Part shown: piece by piece, positions 12,158 through 22,928 of the stretch | Numbering within the stretch: position 1 is the stretch's first letter | Layout of the letters: each line of letters starts with the position of its first letter | Origin: Heliocybe sulcata | Lineage: Eukaryota > Basidiomycota > Agaricomycetes > Gloeophyllales > Gloeophyllaceae | NCBI GenBank assembly: GCA_004369045.1 | Contig: ML213516.1 | Location: 497,517 to 561,516, forward strand | DNA: 64,000 bases | Direction: 5' to 3' | The notes under the pieces: generated by a model | What the model saw: only the letters and a program-made list of their open reading frames with translations | What the model was told of the DNA's origin: nothing | The model's database searches: none | Position numbers and translations under genes: made by a program

Positions 12158-12678
12158 ATGATAATTCCAATAACCCTGCCCCGCTCCTCCTCTTCTGCCC
12201 CTTCGCTCCCCCCAGCCCTCGCGAAACTCGGCTCGTCCGAAGTAGTCCTATTAGAGCTCCAGGGCTCGCTCGAAGTCGAAGGTGACAGGGCAGGGCAGGC
12301 CGTCGGGACGCTCACATTTCCGGAGGTGCGCTCTCCTTAAGCTTCATCCCGAGTGCAAGTCAAGTCCGCTGTGCGACTGACCTCACGCAGGATAACAACG
12401 CAAAACCGACCCTTCTCATCGGACACCACCTCCTTGAAGGCAAGCTTGTCACGCTCCAAAAGCCGCTCGCCGTCCTCCACCGCGCCGTGCTGCGAACAAA
12501 TCCCACTTCCCACAACGATGAGCATGGAGAAGGGATGAGGTACGACATGCTTGCAATCGTTCGGCGTAAAATCGTGTTCAGCAAGCGCCCGATGCCGGTC
12601 GTAAATGCTGCGGCTGTGAAGGCGGGGATGGAGAAGGGGGAGGAGGAGGGGAAGAGGAAAAAGGTGAAGGTTGGGTGA
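12158..12678 (+). CDS. CTF8: chromosome transmission fidelity protein 8 (Ctf18-RFC subunit)
   Basis: Two exons, 12158-12325 and 12391-12678, encode about 151 residues. The N-terminus has MIIPITLP and PALAKLG, then LLELQGSLEVEGD. After the intron come KPTLLIGHHLLEGKL, a KPLAVL stretch and IVRRKIVFSKRPMPVV, the most conserved Ctf8 segments. A lysine-rich tail ends the protein. Ctf8 joins Dcc1 and Ctf18 in the alternative clamp loader that handles PCNA and supports sister-chromatid cohesion in the nucleus. The start is the first ATG and fits the family N-terminus. The 441-bp MITE ends about 135 bp upstream, so it lies in the likely promoter. The gene converges on the JTB-like gene. Confidence 0.93.
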
Positions 12679-12921
12679 AGGGGTTGAGGCTAGAGGGTGC
12701 ATGGACTCCGACTGCGAGCCCCAACAACAGAACATCATCCTATAAGGCCTCCTTCACGCGTCCCCAAACTATCGGACGGTCCTTCACATTGATCTCATGA
12801 ATCACTGACTATTTCCCCACGGCCGCATACCGGTAGAGTCCGTTCGAGTCAGGTTACACCATTCTCTCATGAATCGATAACACTCACCTCCAAATAACCC
12901 AACCCCACCGGCACCTCAACC

Positions 12922-13527
12922 TCATCCAGCCCTAATTAACCCAATCCTCGCGGCAACCCTCCTCGCAAGCATCGCCTCCATCCGCCTCGTCCTCAGCACC
13001 ACCATCCCCCCCGCAACTAGGGCAAACGCCAAATTACACAGCGCAAACTCGTAAAAGTCGGCCCGCTCTTGCTCAGGGATCCGCCCGCAGGATTGCCAGG
13101 CGGGCGTCTCTCCTTGCTCTTGTCGGTCAAGACGATTACGGGTTGGGGGCTGGCTGGGGAGATGAGGGGATGAGGACGCGGTGGAGTGCGGATGGGTGGC
13201 ATTGCTACAGTGCATGAGACGGCGATTACCGAAAGGCTGGCAGAAGGGTTCGTGCAGCTTCACAATTCCAAGTCGAGGTCAGATGTTTGCTGTTCGAGGC
13301 TCGGTTCGTAGATAGCGTACCGCATCTTCCGGGCATGGCTCGCATAGACCAAATGGTCTGCATACCATGGTTCCATTTGCAGCAGCCGTTTCCGAGGTGT
13401 TCGACTGCAAGATCGCCTCCAGAGACCCTGACACTACCGCGTTGATATTAAGGTGTTGTGATGGTGCTTGTGGTTGGGCGTATACAATGAAGGAGAGGAG
13501 GAGGAAAACGAACACTAGCACCTGCAT
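12922..13527 (-). CDS. small secretory-pathway membrane protein, JTB-like
   Basis: Two exons with an intron near 13262-13320. The start at 13527 gives a signal peptide (MQVLVFVFLLLSFIVYA). A lumenal part follows with paired cysteines (CRPFGLCEPCPEDA joined to LHEPFCQPFGNRRLMHC), then a Ser/Thr/Pro linker, WQSCGRIPEQER, one transmembrane helix (about NLAFALVAGGMVVL) and a basic tail RTRRMEAMLARR. A cysteine-rich ectodomain, the SC...EQ pattern, a single helix and a short basic tail match the layout of the JTB family (jumping translocation breakpoint), which acts in mitochondrial or cytokinetic roles in animals. The link is by pattern, not by search. About 180 residues. It converges on CTF8 with about 240 bp between stops. 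Confidence 0.6.
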
Positions 13528-15212
13528 GCTGGTAGACTCGTCGACTTGGAAGAATGCGCAGCAGAGGGAACAGGTTGCAAGGACATAAGCTTGTCGCTGG
13601 ACTCGCGCTGCTGTTGCAAGTCAGGCGACGTGGGACTTTCGTGAGCGTGTTCTGATATGTGGCCTTGTTTATACTTGTTACCCATAACCAGTGGCAGACA
13701 GTGGTACGAAGCTGCAGGATTCTCTAGCAAAAGGATTTATACGTTCTGCCACTAGTGTAAACATAAGGTGGACAAATATACAGATATACATGGCCGCAGT
13801 ACATGCTATTACATCCAGTGATGGAGACTGCGGGACTCACCTGTCCAGCGCGTACACTAAAGCCTCGGTTGACCTCGACGTAACCTGAAAAAGCGAGTGT
13901 CAGCTTCCAACAATCTGTTTCGCATTCGTTCAATGCTCATGGAATGTGGCGTGTAAAGCATCCTACGATGGGGAACTCCCGCCCGGACAGGGTGATCAGC
14001 CCGTCGTGTGGGGGGAGTATTCGACTATCTCCCCTTATGCGCATGCCTGGGCAGAGGCTGCGAATGAGTCCGAGAAGTCTTACCCCAGGTTTCGGATGTG
14101 TACGGGCATTAATATCCACTATCTCCATTCAACCAAGGGGATACCAGATCTCCCCTCCTGGGAAACCGGGGTAGCCTCCCGGCCCCCATGCCCGCTCAGC
14201 CCTTGCCACATCCCATGTAAGCGCCGAATGTGGAAGCTGCACTCACCTTTACTAAATGTTACTTGCGTTCAAGGACCGGCATGAAACCTGAAATAATGCA
14301 AGTGTCAGCCACTGAATTCTGACCACCTGCCCCCGACCCTCGCTCCTGAAACGGCTTATGCGATGAATCACGAGGTCTTGTGGCCTTCTTGACGCAACAG
14401 GACGCTAGCCCACGCAACCGAAGGGGTACACACAGGGGTGGTTTCGCAAGATCATAGTTCAGGAGGACTGCACTTGCCTGGATATCACGTTGATCTCCGC
14501 TCGCTCCCAAGTCATAACGGAAGACGGATGTCTACAAGAAAGCGTCAAGACTGGTACTGAGAAGTCAGGCATAAGCGGGGTAGACGCGTACCACTGCAGT
14601 TGGTGGTCAGGTGGAGTGCGCAGAGAGGTAACTGGAACGGTAGGACGAGGTGAAGTGGAAGTGAAAGAGAGAAGAGGAGTGATGAGGACAAGAGGAGAGC
14701 GGCGGTGGTTTATATCCCTCTCGCATGGTGGCTGACAGCGGAGTTCGAATGCACCGGCGGAGCGGAAGACGCGTCGATCACGGGATGTGGCTGACAGGGA
14801 AGCGTCAAGATGCTTCGAAAATCGTTGAACGTCAATCCAGGATAACTTCGATGTCACTCATCGGCGATTCGTTGCGCACGGACCATCTTCTTCGTGTGTT
14901 CTTGTATGGTCGGTTACGTGACGCTCGATGCTATGGAACAAGTCAGGTACACGCGAGCTGATTATTAGAAGATAGATTACGAGCCTGAGCGCTTGCAAAG
15001 TGAGGTACTGTAGTGGGCTAGTCCTCTGCGTCGATGGACAGCGTTTAAACCTCAGGCATGAATGGACTGCGAAAGCTTTTGCATACACTGGTACAAGATA
15101 GCAAGCATACAGTCGATGCCTGGAGCTCGAGTATGAATATGTTAGTATACAGCACCCCTTTTCGGGCGAATGGCAGCATCAGAACAATGTCAGTCAATTC
15201 AGCGTATCACCA
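13528..15212. other. 1.7-kb intergenic stretch without an assigned gene
   Basis: Between the JTB-like gene and the first MYND gene. Frames at 13946-14284 (+) and 14459-14857 (-) are open for 110-130 codons, but neither resembles a known family nor extends by splicing. A TATA motif with a CT-rich leader on the minus strand near 14.7 kb suggests that something is transcribed leftward. Confidence 0.35.
14706..14716 (-). promoter_or_regulatory. candidate TATA box with CT-rich leader
   Basis: The minus strand reads GGATATAAACC and is followed for about 80 nt by pyrimidine-rich sequence (CTCTCCTCTTGTCCTC and similar), a pattern of strong fungal promoters. The first ATG downstream (near 14574) opens only a short frame, so the transcript, if real, is small or non-coding. 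Confidence 0.35.
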
Positions 15213-17565
15213 TCACCCGTTCTTGCAGAGACTCTTGTGAGTGGACCAATGCGACTTCTGACAGCCGGCATCGCAGTACCTACACATACCGTCAACGCCG
15301 CCACTACCGAATATCAGTATTAGCTCAACGCACCGTGTTTTGCTGCATCCGCTGCACTTCCTCAACACCGCGCTCGGGTTGCCGCACCACGAGCACCGGT
15401 ACAAGCTCACATCATTAACATTGACCCTCGGATGCGAACAGCTCTCTGCGTGTGATTGATGTTCATGCAGGTGGACGTCATCAAGCCATGCAGCCAAGTC
15501 ATCCTCCCGCCGCTCCTTTGATAGTTCGCTGGGGTCGTGGCCATCTATCTCTTCGTCGAAACGTCGGATGATGCTGGACCACTCGGCAACGGCAACTGTA
15601 TAGAGCGAGAGAACCGTTTGCCTGGTCAGGCGCGTCAGCGTATCGGGCACAGGATACCCATAAAACCTGCTGAATTCTTCCGCAAGCTCGACCTTACGCA
15701 GCATGTCCTGTATATCGGATGAGACAACGCAGTCCAGTCAAATAGAAGGTGGGCCAACGTACATCCAGCTCTCTCAGCTCGGGCGACATATCAGGTCCCT
15801 GAAGGAGTATCGTCAGGATGATGTACCAGTTCAGCATGTTCTTCATATGACGCGAGTCCGGCGGCGCGCCCTCTATAAAGGTTTTCGCGTCCTCTCGTGC
15901 ACTCGTCAGGAAAGCCACACCCTCCTCCCATTTGGTCGCAGCATGGTACCCTGCCGCGCTCGTCAGAACATTCAACCCGAGCGTGCCAGCGTGATCTACA
16001 GCTCGGTGGAGCAGCGCGAACCGGACAAAAGGCGTGGTCTGCTTGGCTTTAAGCCCTTTCTTTGCGTACCGCAGACCGACGCTCAGATCTGTAGTCGCCG
16101 TTGTGACAGCGTAGTAGTAGTAGGCAGCTTGAGGATTGCGCTTGATGGCCTCCTTAGCAAGCTCGAAACATTCTGGGTGGCGTTGCTTCATGATGAGGTA
16201 CTTGAGCTCGATGATATCCGCTAGGTCTAGGTCGCCCTTGTCTCGTAATGCCTTGGTACAGTACGGCAGCGCGTCCGACCAGAAAACATATGGCAAGCCA
16301 ACGTCCATGGCCGCAGGCATGCCCGTGACAGTGTCGACATCGTCCGAGTCTGCCTGGAAAAACCCCTCCGCCATGCAAAACTCCGTCGTCGTGATGAGCC
16401 GGCCAACAACCTTGCCCAGCTTGTAGAAATCGTGGTCTTGGGCATTTTGCATGATCGCTTTCGTATGATCATTGTAGCTGTAGACAGTGAGGTATGCGTC
16501 GCATCGCGTGGGGCCGTAGCGCATCAGGACGTCGTTGAGCTGGCTTGGATAGCCGCGCTGGAGGCATGCGACCAGTTTGCGCCCGTCGTTGTGCGTCTGG
16601 TCATCCTCCGCTACGTCGCGGTGGTACCGAAGGAGGCCACCGAGGCTTTCACTGCGAATGTGGATGTCCTTGGACCGAAGAGCGGCGACGAGGAAAGTCA
16701 GGGCTGGCTCGAAGGCTTCGTAGTCTTTGCGGCAGCGATGGGTGCCGCCACCTAATAGACCTACTGCGTGAGAGATGAGGTAGTAAGAGGCGGTTGCTTT
16801 CTTGACTTCAGCGACGACCGTCCTTAGGACCTGCGGGAAATCGATAGTCTTCACGACCTTTGGGTCCGGAACCTCTTCCACGTCAATCACCGCTCCAATG
16901 GCATGGCACATGATGACTACACAAAGCTCTGCCACTTTAGGGTCGTTATTGTGTTCTTGAAGAATCTCGAGCAAAGCTGGTGTCTTCTTTGCGATCTCGA
17001 TTCTCGTCTCAAGGCCGCCATGGTGGGTGACGGTTGAAAGAGCGCGCAACGCCATCTGGCGGCAGGTGTCGTTATAGAGAAGAGGGATGAGCTTTGAGAG
17101 GAACCCTGTCCCGCATACGTAAATAAGCCGGTAAAGATCGGGACCTGGTACATACCTGCTTTGAAGAGTTTGTCCCGCAGGATCGAGTCAGTGCACATCT
17201 TTGCATATATGCCGACTATTCCACCAAGAACTCTTTCGTTATCTCCATAGTTATCATAAGCATTGTCCAGCCTGCGATATATGCTTTCGAAATCCGCGTG
17301 CACGCGCTTCAAGCCACTCCGTGTCGTCAGATCTGGATAAGTTGTATGCACACACATTCAGCCAACATCACACCTCAAAAGAAGAATGCAAACCTGGAAG
17401 TCGAAAGTAATCGCATAAGATGTGGACTGTCATGTCCCACCCTTCCGACTGATCGATGTCATCTACGAATGCCTCTCTTTGCATGATTGGTGCTGACTGC
17501 GCCGGTGGCCTGGGTCTAGTCGACTTGGCTTTGGCCTTAGACTTTGTCTTTCCTGGCCCTGGCAT
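15213..17565 (-). CDS. MYND zinc finger protein with helical-repeat body (copy A)
   Basis: Start MPGPGKTKSKAK at 17565; the stop at 15213 follows YCDAGCQKSHWSTHKSLCKNG. The protein has a basic N-terminus, then REAFVDDIDQSEGWD, and a long alpha-helical body of ARM/TPR-like repeats (for example LRALSTVTHHGG, YYLISHAVGLLGG, VGLRYAKKGLKAKQ). It ends in a MYND finger, CSWCGNPSAVLRKCSGC, split by an intron before YCDAGCQ. MYND fingers bind proline-rich partners. The exact role is unknown. Roughly 650-700 residues in four or five exons. It is a clear paralogue of the gene at 22929-25282, on the same strand and with the same intron before YCDA. Confidence 0.85.
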
Positions 17566-17891
17566 TGTGACCTAGCTGATATGTCGGGCGACGTGGTAGA
17601 ATGTGGCCCAAAGAATTGAAAGACGGACGCGTAAGATAATTCAGATCAACTCAAAGCCGGACACGGACATAGTGACCTGTGACTGAAATAAACCACGTGA
17701 CTTACTCGAGTGTGACGCGTCGCGCTCAATCAGTGGCTTACCCGATGATACCTGTACACCACTATACGCGCACGGAGCCTAGAGCGTCAGCTTCAGCATT
17801 CACATAAAAACAGAGTACCAGTACCGGCAGTCAGAAGTGCAAATGTGATATCGAATGTGTTCCTTGTGTAAAATAGTCCCAGTCATTCCAT
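17566..17891. other. short intergenic spacer
   Basis: Promoter side of MYND copy A and 3' side of the dehydrogenase gene. No specific motif stands out. Confidence 0.4.
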
Positions 17892-19516
17892 CTACTTTAA
17901 AGCTTCTGTGGCATCCACCGCAACCCTCTCAACGAGCCCGTTGCCCAGCTTCTTCTCCATATCTCTAACTCCGTTCTGTGCCTTCACAAGGCCGAAGCCA
18001 AAGCTAACCCCGCCACCCAGCGATCTCTCCTCTCCTCCGCCGCCTCCCTTGTTAAATTCGTCCACCAGCTTACACAGCCCCTCTTCTGTGGTCCATACTC
18101 CAGTGTATCCCAGGCCGCCCTTCTCCGGAGGCAACCGCGCACGTGAGTCGTCGAAGACGAGGTGCACCATAGTCAACGCAAACATGGACGGCTGGAGGTT
18201 GACGAGGTCCCCTCCAATAGCCGGGAGCAGCCAGCCCAACATACGGAATAGGGATGACGATGAATCCATAAGGAATATGCGCGCAACATAGTACGCCTCG
18301 AATATATGCGCCAGCAGTAACATCGCCGTAGGCGACAGAAAGGGGAACTTCACCATGCCATCTGTAAGCGCAGAGAGCCCACGATACACGTCGCCATATG
18401 TGACAGGCGGTCCTGGGTCGGTTACCACAAAAGCTTGCCCACTGACATCCGGCTTCGCACCGCGGAGGCTCTCGATCAGGCGCTGCTCGTAGTTAAGGTG
18501 TGCCAGAGAAACGTTCTCGACGTATACAAAGTTCTGGAGGATGTGCCCGATCCATGTCAGATTATCCTTGCGGACGAGGTATGCGCCACAGAGCATATCG
18601 CCGAGTCCATAGATGCCGTTCCCTGGACGTACGCAGCCGGTCTTGAGCACGGTCTGGCCCGAAGGCGTGCCGTTGGTGCGTCGAACAAGCAGCTCCGCGT
18701 CGCGTTTCGTGACAGCGTAGTTGGAGAAAAAGTGGTCGTGCTGTTTTGGGATAATATTGTCGTCGTCATTGAGCACCTGCACAAAATACTTCGGCTCCTT
18801 CTCCCAAGGCCAGAGCCAGAATCGACTTCTGCGGACTGTAATTGAGCCGGAAGAGGTATAAACCAGGACGTTGGCGCCGACAGCTCGGGAGGCACTGATT
18901 ATATTTTCAGTGCCTTTGATGTTAACGACAGCAGATTTAGAGACCAGGGCTGGATGCCGCTCGTAGAAGCGAATGCTGGAAGCCGTGTGGAAGATAGTTA
19001 CTTCGGGCTGCGGACCATCGACCTTCGGCCAGGGAGCTTTGAACGCTTCTAAGACGGACGCGGCATTGGTAATATCGACTCTACGAAAATCCATGTCGCG
19101 AGCACGGCCACTGGTCAAGTCAGGACGTGTGGGAGCCCGTATGTCCAGCACTCTGATGCGCCGTGGGTCCTCCCCTCGGGCCAGCAGATGTATAACGATG
19201 CAACCACCTAAAAATCCTGCCTTCCATTTGAATGTACTTCAGACGGCGGTAGACATGACGAAGACCGAATTTGACGTACCCCTCCCACTACTATGTATCT
19301 CCTCCCGGTCTTGGGTGGTAAATGTCCCTCGACAGACTTCGGTTCTTCGGCCAATCGCCCCGCTACTTCCAGTATAGACTTCGCTGTAATCCTCCTAGGA
19401 TTGAATGAGGCAGCATCCGGCGGGAGCTTCAGTAGCTTGCGGTCGTTGGTCTTGATGTACAGGATAAGCAGCACCACCAGCGTACCGGGAACCGCAAGCC
19501 ATGCGATCAAGGACAT
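17892..19516 (-). CDS. NAD(P)-dependent 3-beta-hydroxysteroid dehydrogenase-like SDR, membrane anchored
   Basis: Start MSLIAWLAVPG at 19516, with an N-terminal transmembrane anchor (residues about 3-20). One intron (about 19222-19277) splits the Rossmann motif YIVVGG/GFLGG. Further 3-beta-HSD/epimerase signatures are DITNAASV, FHTASS, NIKGTENII, VYTSSGS and the catalytic YAVTK (Tyr-x-x-x-Lys), then RPGNGIYG and FVYVENVSLAHL. About 490 residues. Sterol C4-decarboxylation enzymes such as Erg26 share this layout, but so do many uncharacterised fungal paralogues, so the substrate is open. A glycine-rich loop near the C-terminus (KGGGGGEE) is unusual. It is divergent from the Bin3-type methyltransferase. 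Confidence 0.85.
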
Positions 19517-19859
19517 TGTAGCACAGAGCCAGAAGGCAAGACGCTCTATGCTCCGAGCAGATGAGAAAGTTCACTGGACCCAAGTGCGATGTCTGGCTAC
19601 GGGAGCTTGAGAAACTTCGGCAACCACTATCGTGCCAGTAACGAGATCCCCGAAGACTCCGCGAGATCGTGAGCACTGCCATCGTCCTCGACATGGGTTC
19701 GATTGACAAGTACTGTATCTGATCACGACGAAGGCAAGACGAAGGAGCACATTCGACCAAGTAGTATCGCTGCGGAATGCATGGAGACAAGCCGGGCCTC
19801 CCAAGTCCGGAAACCTGCTTAACCTGCTTGACCAATACGTAACCACCAGGCAGTTTAGG
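19517..19859. promoter_or_regulatory. divergent intergenic region, dehydrogenase and Bin3-type methyltransferase
   Basis: About 340 bp separates two start codons that face away from each other, so both promoters must lie here. No clear TATA box is seen on either side. Confidence 0.45.
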
Positions 19860-20956
19860 ATGAGCTCGAGCAAGAACATTCCAATCCACGGCAATTATCA
19901 CGGGTAAGCGAAATGATTTTGGTGCGTAATATATTGGCGGCTAATAGGCAATTCCAGATACTACTCTAAACGACCGTCGAATACGGACGCCCGACTGGCA
20001 CTTCTGCCACCCTCGACATTTGAAGGGAGACGGGTACTGGACGTAGGATGCAATGAAGGATGGCTGACGTGCGAGATTGGTACGATCTGCATTTACGCAT
20101 CGTATAATGGATGTCTAATGGAAAGATCGACAGCACAGAGATGTGGTGCTCTTCAAATCGTTGGAGTCGACATAGACGAAGCACTCGTCCGGCTCGCCTG
20201 GAAACGTAGACGGACAATCTGGAGTCTCCAGGCCCCTCCTGATGAGTCCTCTGATAGCCGGAAACGAAAACGTGGTGCAGAAGAGGTGTCTCGAGCTGTC
20301 AACACCCGACATAACTATTTCCCTGTATCCTGTGAGCACATGTTCGGCCCTCTACCAATACCCGCATTCCAAGCCTCCGAATCGCACAAGTTCCCCCACA
20401 ACGTGTCTTTTCGTGCAGCCGATTGGGTCGAACAGAGTATACCGGAAGATGCGGAGGGATACGATGCGATTGTAGCGTGAGTTCATCGTGACGGCAGAGA
20501 GCCAGTAATCAGAATACTTCGCTTTTTAGCTTCTCTATCACCAAGTGGATACACCTCAACGGCGGCGACAGCGCCCTGCTGAAGTTCTTCAGACGTGCTT
20601 TCACCTCACTGAGATCAGGTGGGACCTTCGTTCTAGAGCCTCAGCCATGGGATACGTATGGCAAAGCAAAGCGGATGCATCCAGTAAGTATTGATCGTCT
20701 GTGCCTCCTGGTCGTTGCTCATGGTGTTTGGCACGTGAGACCTTGAAGGAGGCGGCGAAGTCATTACAGTTACGACCGGACGACTTTGAAGTCGAGCTTC
20801 AGAAGATTGGCTTCCAAGAACCACAGCATTTGGGCGTGGCTGGCGAGGGAGGTAAGTCGCGCCGTAGATATCAAAGACAACTGAACGTGACCCCCTCTAC
20901 GCCGTGAAATACTCGCAGGCTTCAAGCGTCCTGTAGATATCTATGTGAAATCTTGA
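19860..20956 (+). CDS. Bin3/MePCE-type RNA 5'-gamma-phosphate methyltransferase
   Basis: Six exons. Start MSSSKNIPIHGNYHG joins YYSKRPS, the conserved Bin3 N-terminus. SAM motif I is VLDVGCNEGWLTCEI and is followed by IVGVDIDEALVRLAW. The Bin3 signature FSITKWIHLNGGD lies after the fourth intron. Then come GGTFVLEPQPWDTY, a helical LRPDDFEVELQKIGF and a final RPVDIYVKS. Members cap the 5' gamma phosphate of RNA polymerase III transcripts such as 7SK and U6. The fission yeast member works with telomerase RNA. About 290 residues. A basic, low-complexity insert (SRKRKRGAEEV) lies after motif I. Confidence 0.9.
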
Positions 20957-21197
20957 GGGTAGGAATTACAGACCTAGTCGATGTCCAGTGCTGTTAGTAC
21001 ACACTATGAATGCAGTCCTCGGACATCGGAACGCTCTACCGTATCATCCCGGCGTTATCTCGGATATTAACATGATCCCGTTACCCCGCACCCGAAGGTT
21101 ATTACCCCGGAGCTCGTTTACTTACATCGATCATCTCAACTCCTCCACTACTGTCAATCTCCTCGCAAGCTGCGCGTTCGCCCCAAGCTCTTCCAGG

Positions 21198-22790
21198 ATG
21201 GCATCGTCAACGACCATGAACGCGCTGCACTACGACGCGGTAGGTTGTGCCGCTTCACGCACGTCAGAAACGCTACAACTTGTTATCTCAGCCGAAGCAA
21301 TTTAGTGTCAAGCAGGTTCCTGTTCCTCAGATTTCTGATGATCAGGTCCTTGTGAACGGTAAGAGGACATGGCCATATACTGGGGCAGCCAGGACTGACC
21401 GGTCGTACAGTCAGATGCTGTGGTGTGTACTTCAAGTCGCGGGTCCTGGGAGACAGCTGGAGACTGACTCGTTCGGAGAGGCGTCTGCGGAACTGATGGG
21501 CACGTCCACGTCGGGGAGTTTGGTGCTCAGTTCCCTGTGAGCCATGGAGTCATGAATGCCGTTTCAGAACACTCATAGGCAACGCTCTACAGCTCATCCC
21601 CGGCCATGAGATTACCGTGCGTATGATCCATTAATCAGTAACAAACTGTACTCACGGTCGTGCGGGACAGGGCTCTATCGTTGCGGTCGGAAAGAATGTC
21701 AAAGGCTTCTCAGTCGGAGACCGATGCGTAGCAGACCCTTCCATCCTAGTTCGTCATAACCCTTGCACTGATCCTTCTTTGGTATCGATTTCTCATTCTA
21801 ACTCCAGTGCGAGAACTGCTTCTACTGTCGCCGAGGCCAGCACGTCCTCTGCGAGAACTACCAAGGCCGCGGAGTGCACGTCGCCGGCGGTTTCGCAGAA
21901 TATATCGCCTTGTCAGTCTCTCCATTCTTGGCGACCTCATCGCGTGTTCTGACATGACTTTAACGATAGCGATGCTAAAAAGGTATACAAGATCAACAAC
22001 CTCAGCGACGAAGAAGCCGTCCTGGTTGAGCCCACCGCGTGCGCCGTACATGGCATGGACAAGCTGAACGCCCCCGTCGGCGTCGAGGTCCTCCTGATCG
22101 GCGCGGGCCCTACGGGCTTGGTTCTCGCCCAGCTGTTGAAGATCAATGGGGCGAGCAAGGTCGTGGTTGCTGCGCCCAAAGGGCCGAAGACGGAGATTGC
22201 TAAGCAGTTGGAGGCGGCGGATGAGTATGTCGAGCTGGACAGGAAGAACCCGGAGGCGCAGTGGGAGCAGTTGAAGAAGGATTATCCGTATGGGTTTGAT
22301 GTTGTTGTGAGTATTTGTTCTTTACTCTTGGCTGCGGAAGATAATCAGGCTGACATGGAACAGGTCGAGGCGACAGGAACAGAGAAGGTGGCCAATGACG
22401 CTATCAACTATGTGCGGCGCGGAGGGACGTTGCTCATCTATGGGGTGTACGACGAGTCGGCGCTCGTGCATTGGGCACCGTCGAAGATCTTCGGTGACGA
22501 GATCAATGTAAGTCTTCGACTGTTTTCCAGAGCGGAGTATGCAGGAGACCTAAACTAACTCTTCAGATCATCGGGTCCTTCGCACAAACGCACTGCTTCC
22601 CGAGAGCTGTGGCCTACTTGGAAAGCGGAAAGGTCAAGACCAAGGGAATAGTAAGCGACTTACCAATTTTTTCTTGTCTTCGTTCTAAGCCAGTTTCTAG
22701 GTGACTGACGTCCTGAGACTCGACGAGTGGCAGAAAGTCCTTGAGAAGATGGAGAATCGCGGAGCCGTCAAGATAGCCGTCAAACCTTAG
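21198..22790 (+). CDS. zinc-dependent medium-chain alcohol/polyol dehydrogenase (copy 1)
   Basis: About eight small exons. Start [14 protein letters not shown] at 21198 (an internal ATG at 21216 is also possible). The catalytic zinc site reads CGVCGTDGH and the structural zinc site [21 protein letters not shown], the [13 protein letters not shown] block and the NAD fold [13 protein letters not shown] follow. The end is GAVKIAVKP. The family includes D-arabinitol, sorbitol and xylitol dehydrogenases; here the exact sugar alcohol is not decidable. The exon carrying CGVCGTD needs a split codon across the intron near 21423-21481, which gives the right frame. Gly follows CGTD where Ala or Leu is more usual. 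A close paralogue lies at 57386-58840 on the other strand. It ends about 140 bp from the convergent MYND copy B. Confidence 0.88.
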
Positions 22791-22928
22791 GATAGTGGTA
22801 AATGATGAAGATTCGAGGAATACATTGATATGATACACAAGTCAGTACGCCACGGAACAAATGCTATAGATACATACGAAGGCGCGGCATCGCGACGTCT
22901 GGGTAGGAACCAATATACTTCTCAGATA

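Noticed and set aside
11785-12315. 176-codon minus-strand frame
   Set aside because: It runs through the right half of the 441-bp MITE and the first exon of CTF8; it is explained by both and has no family features.
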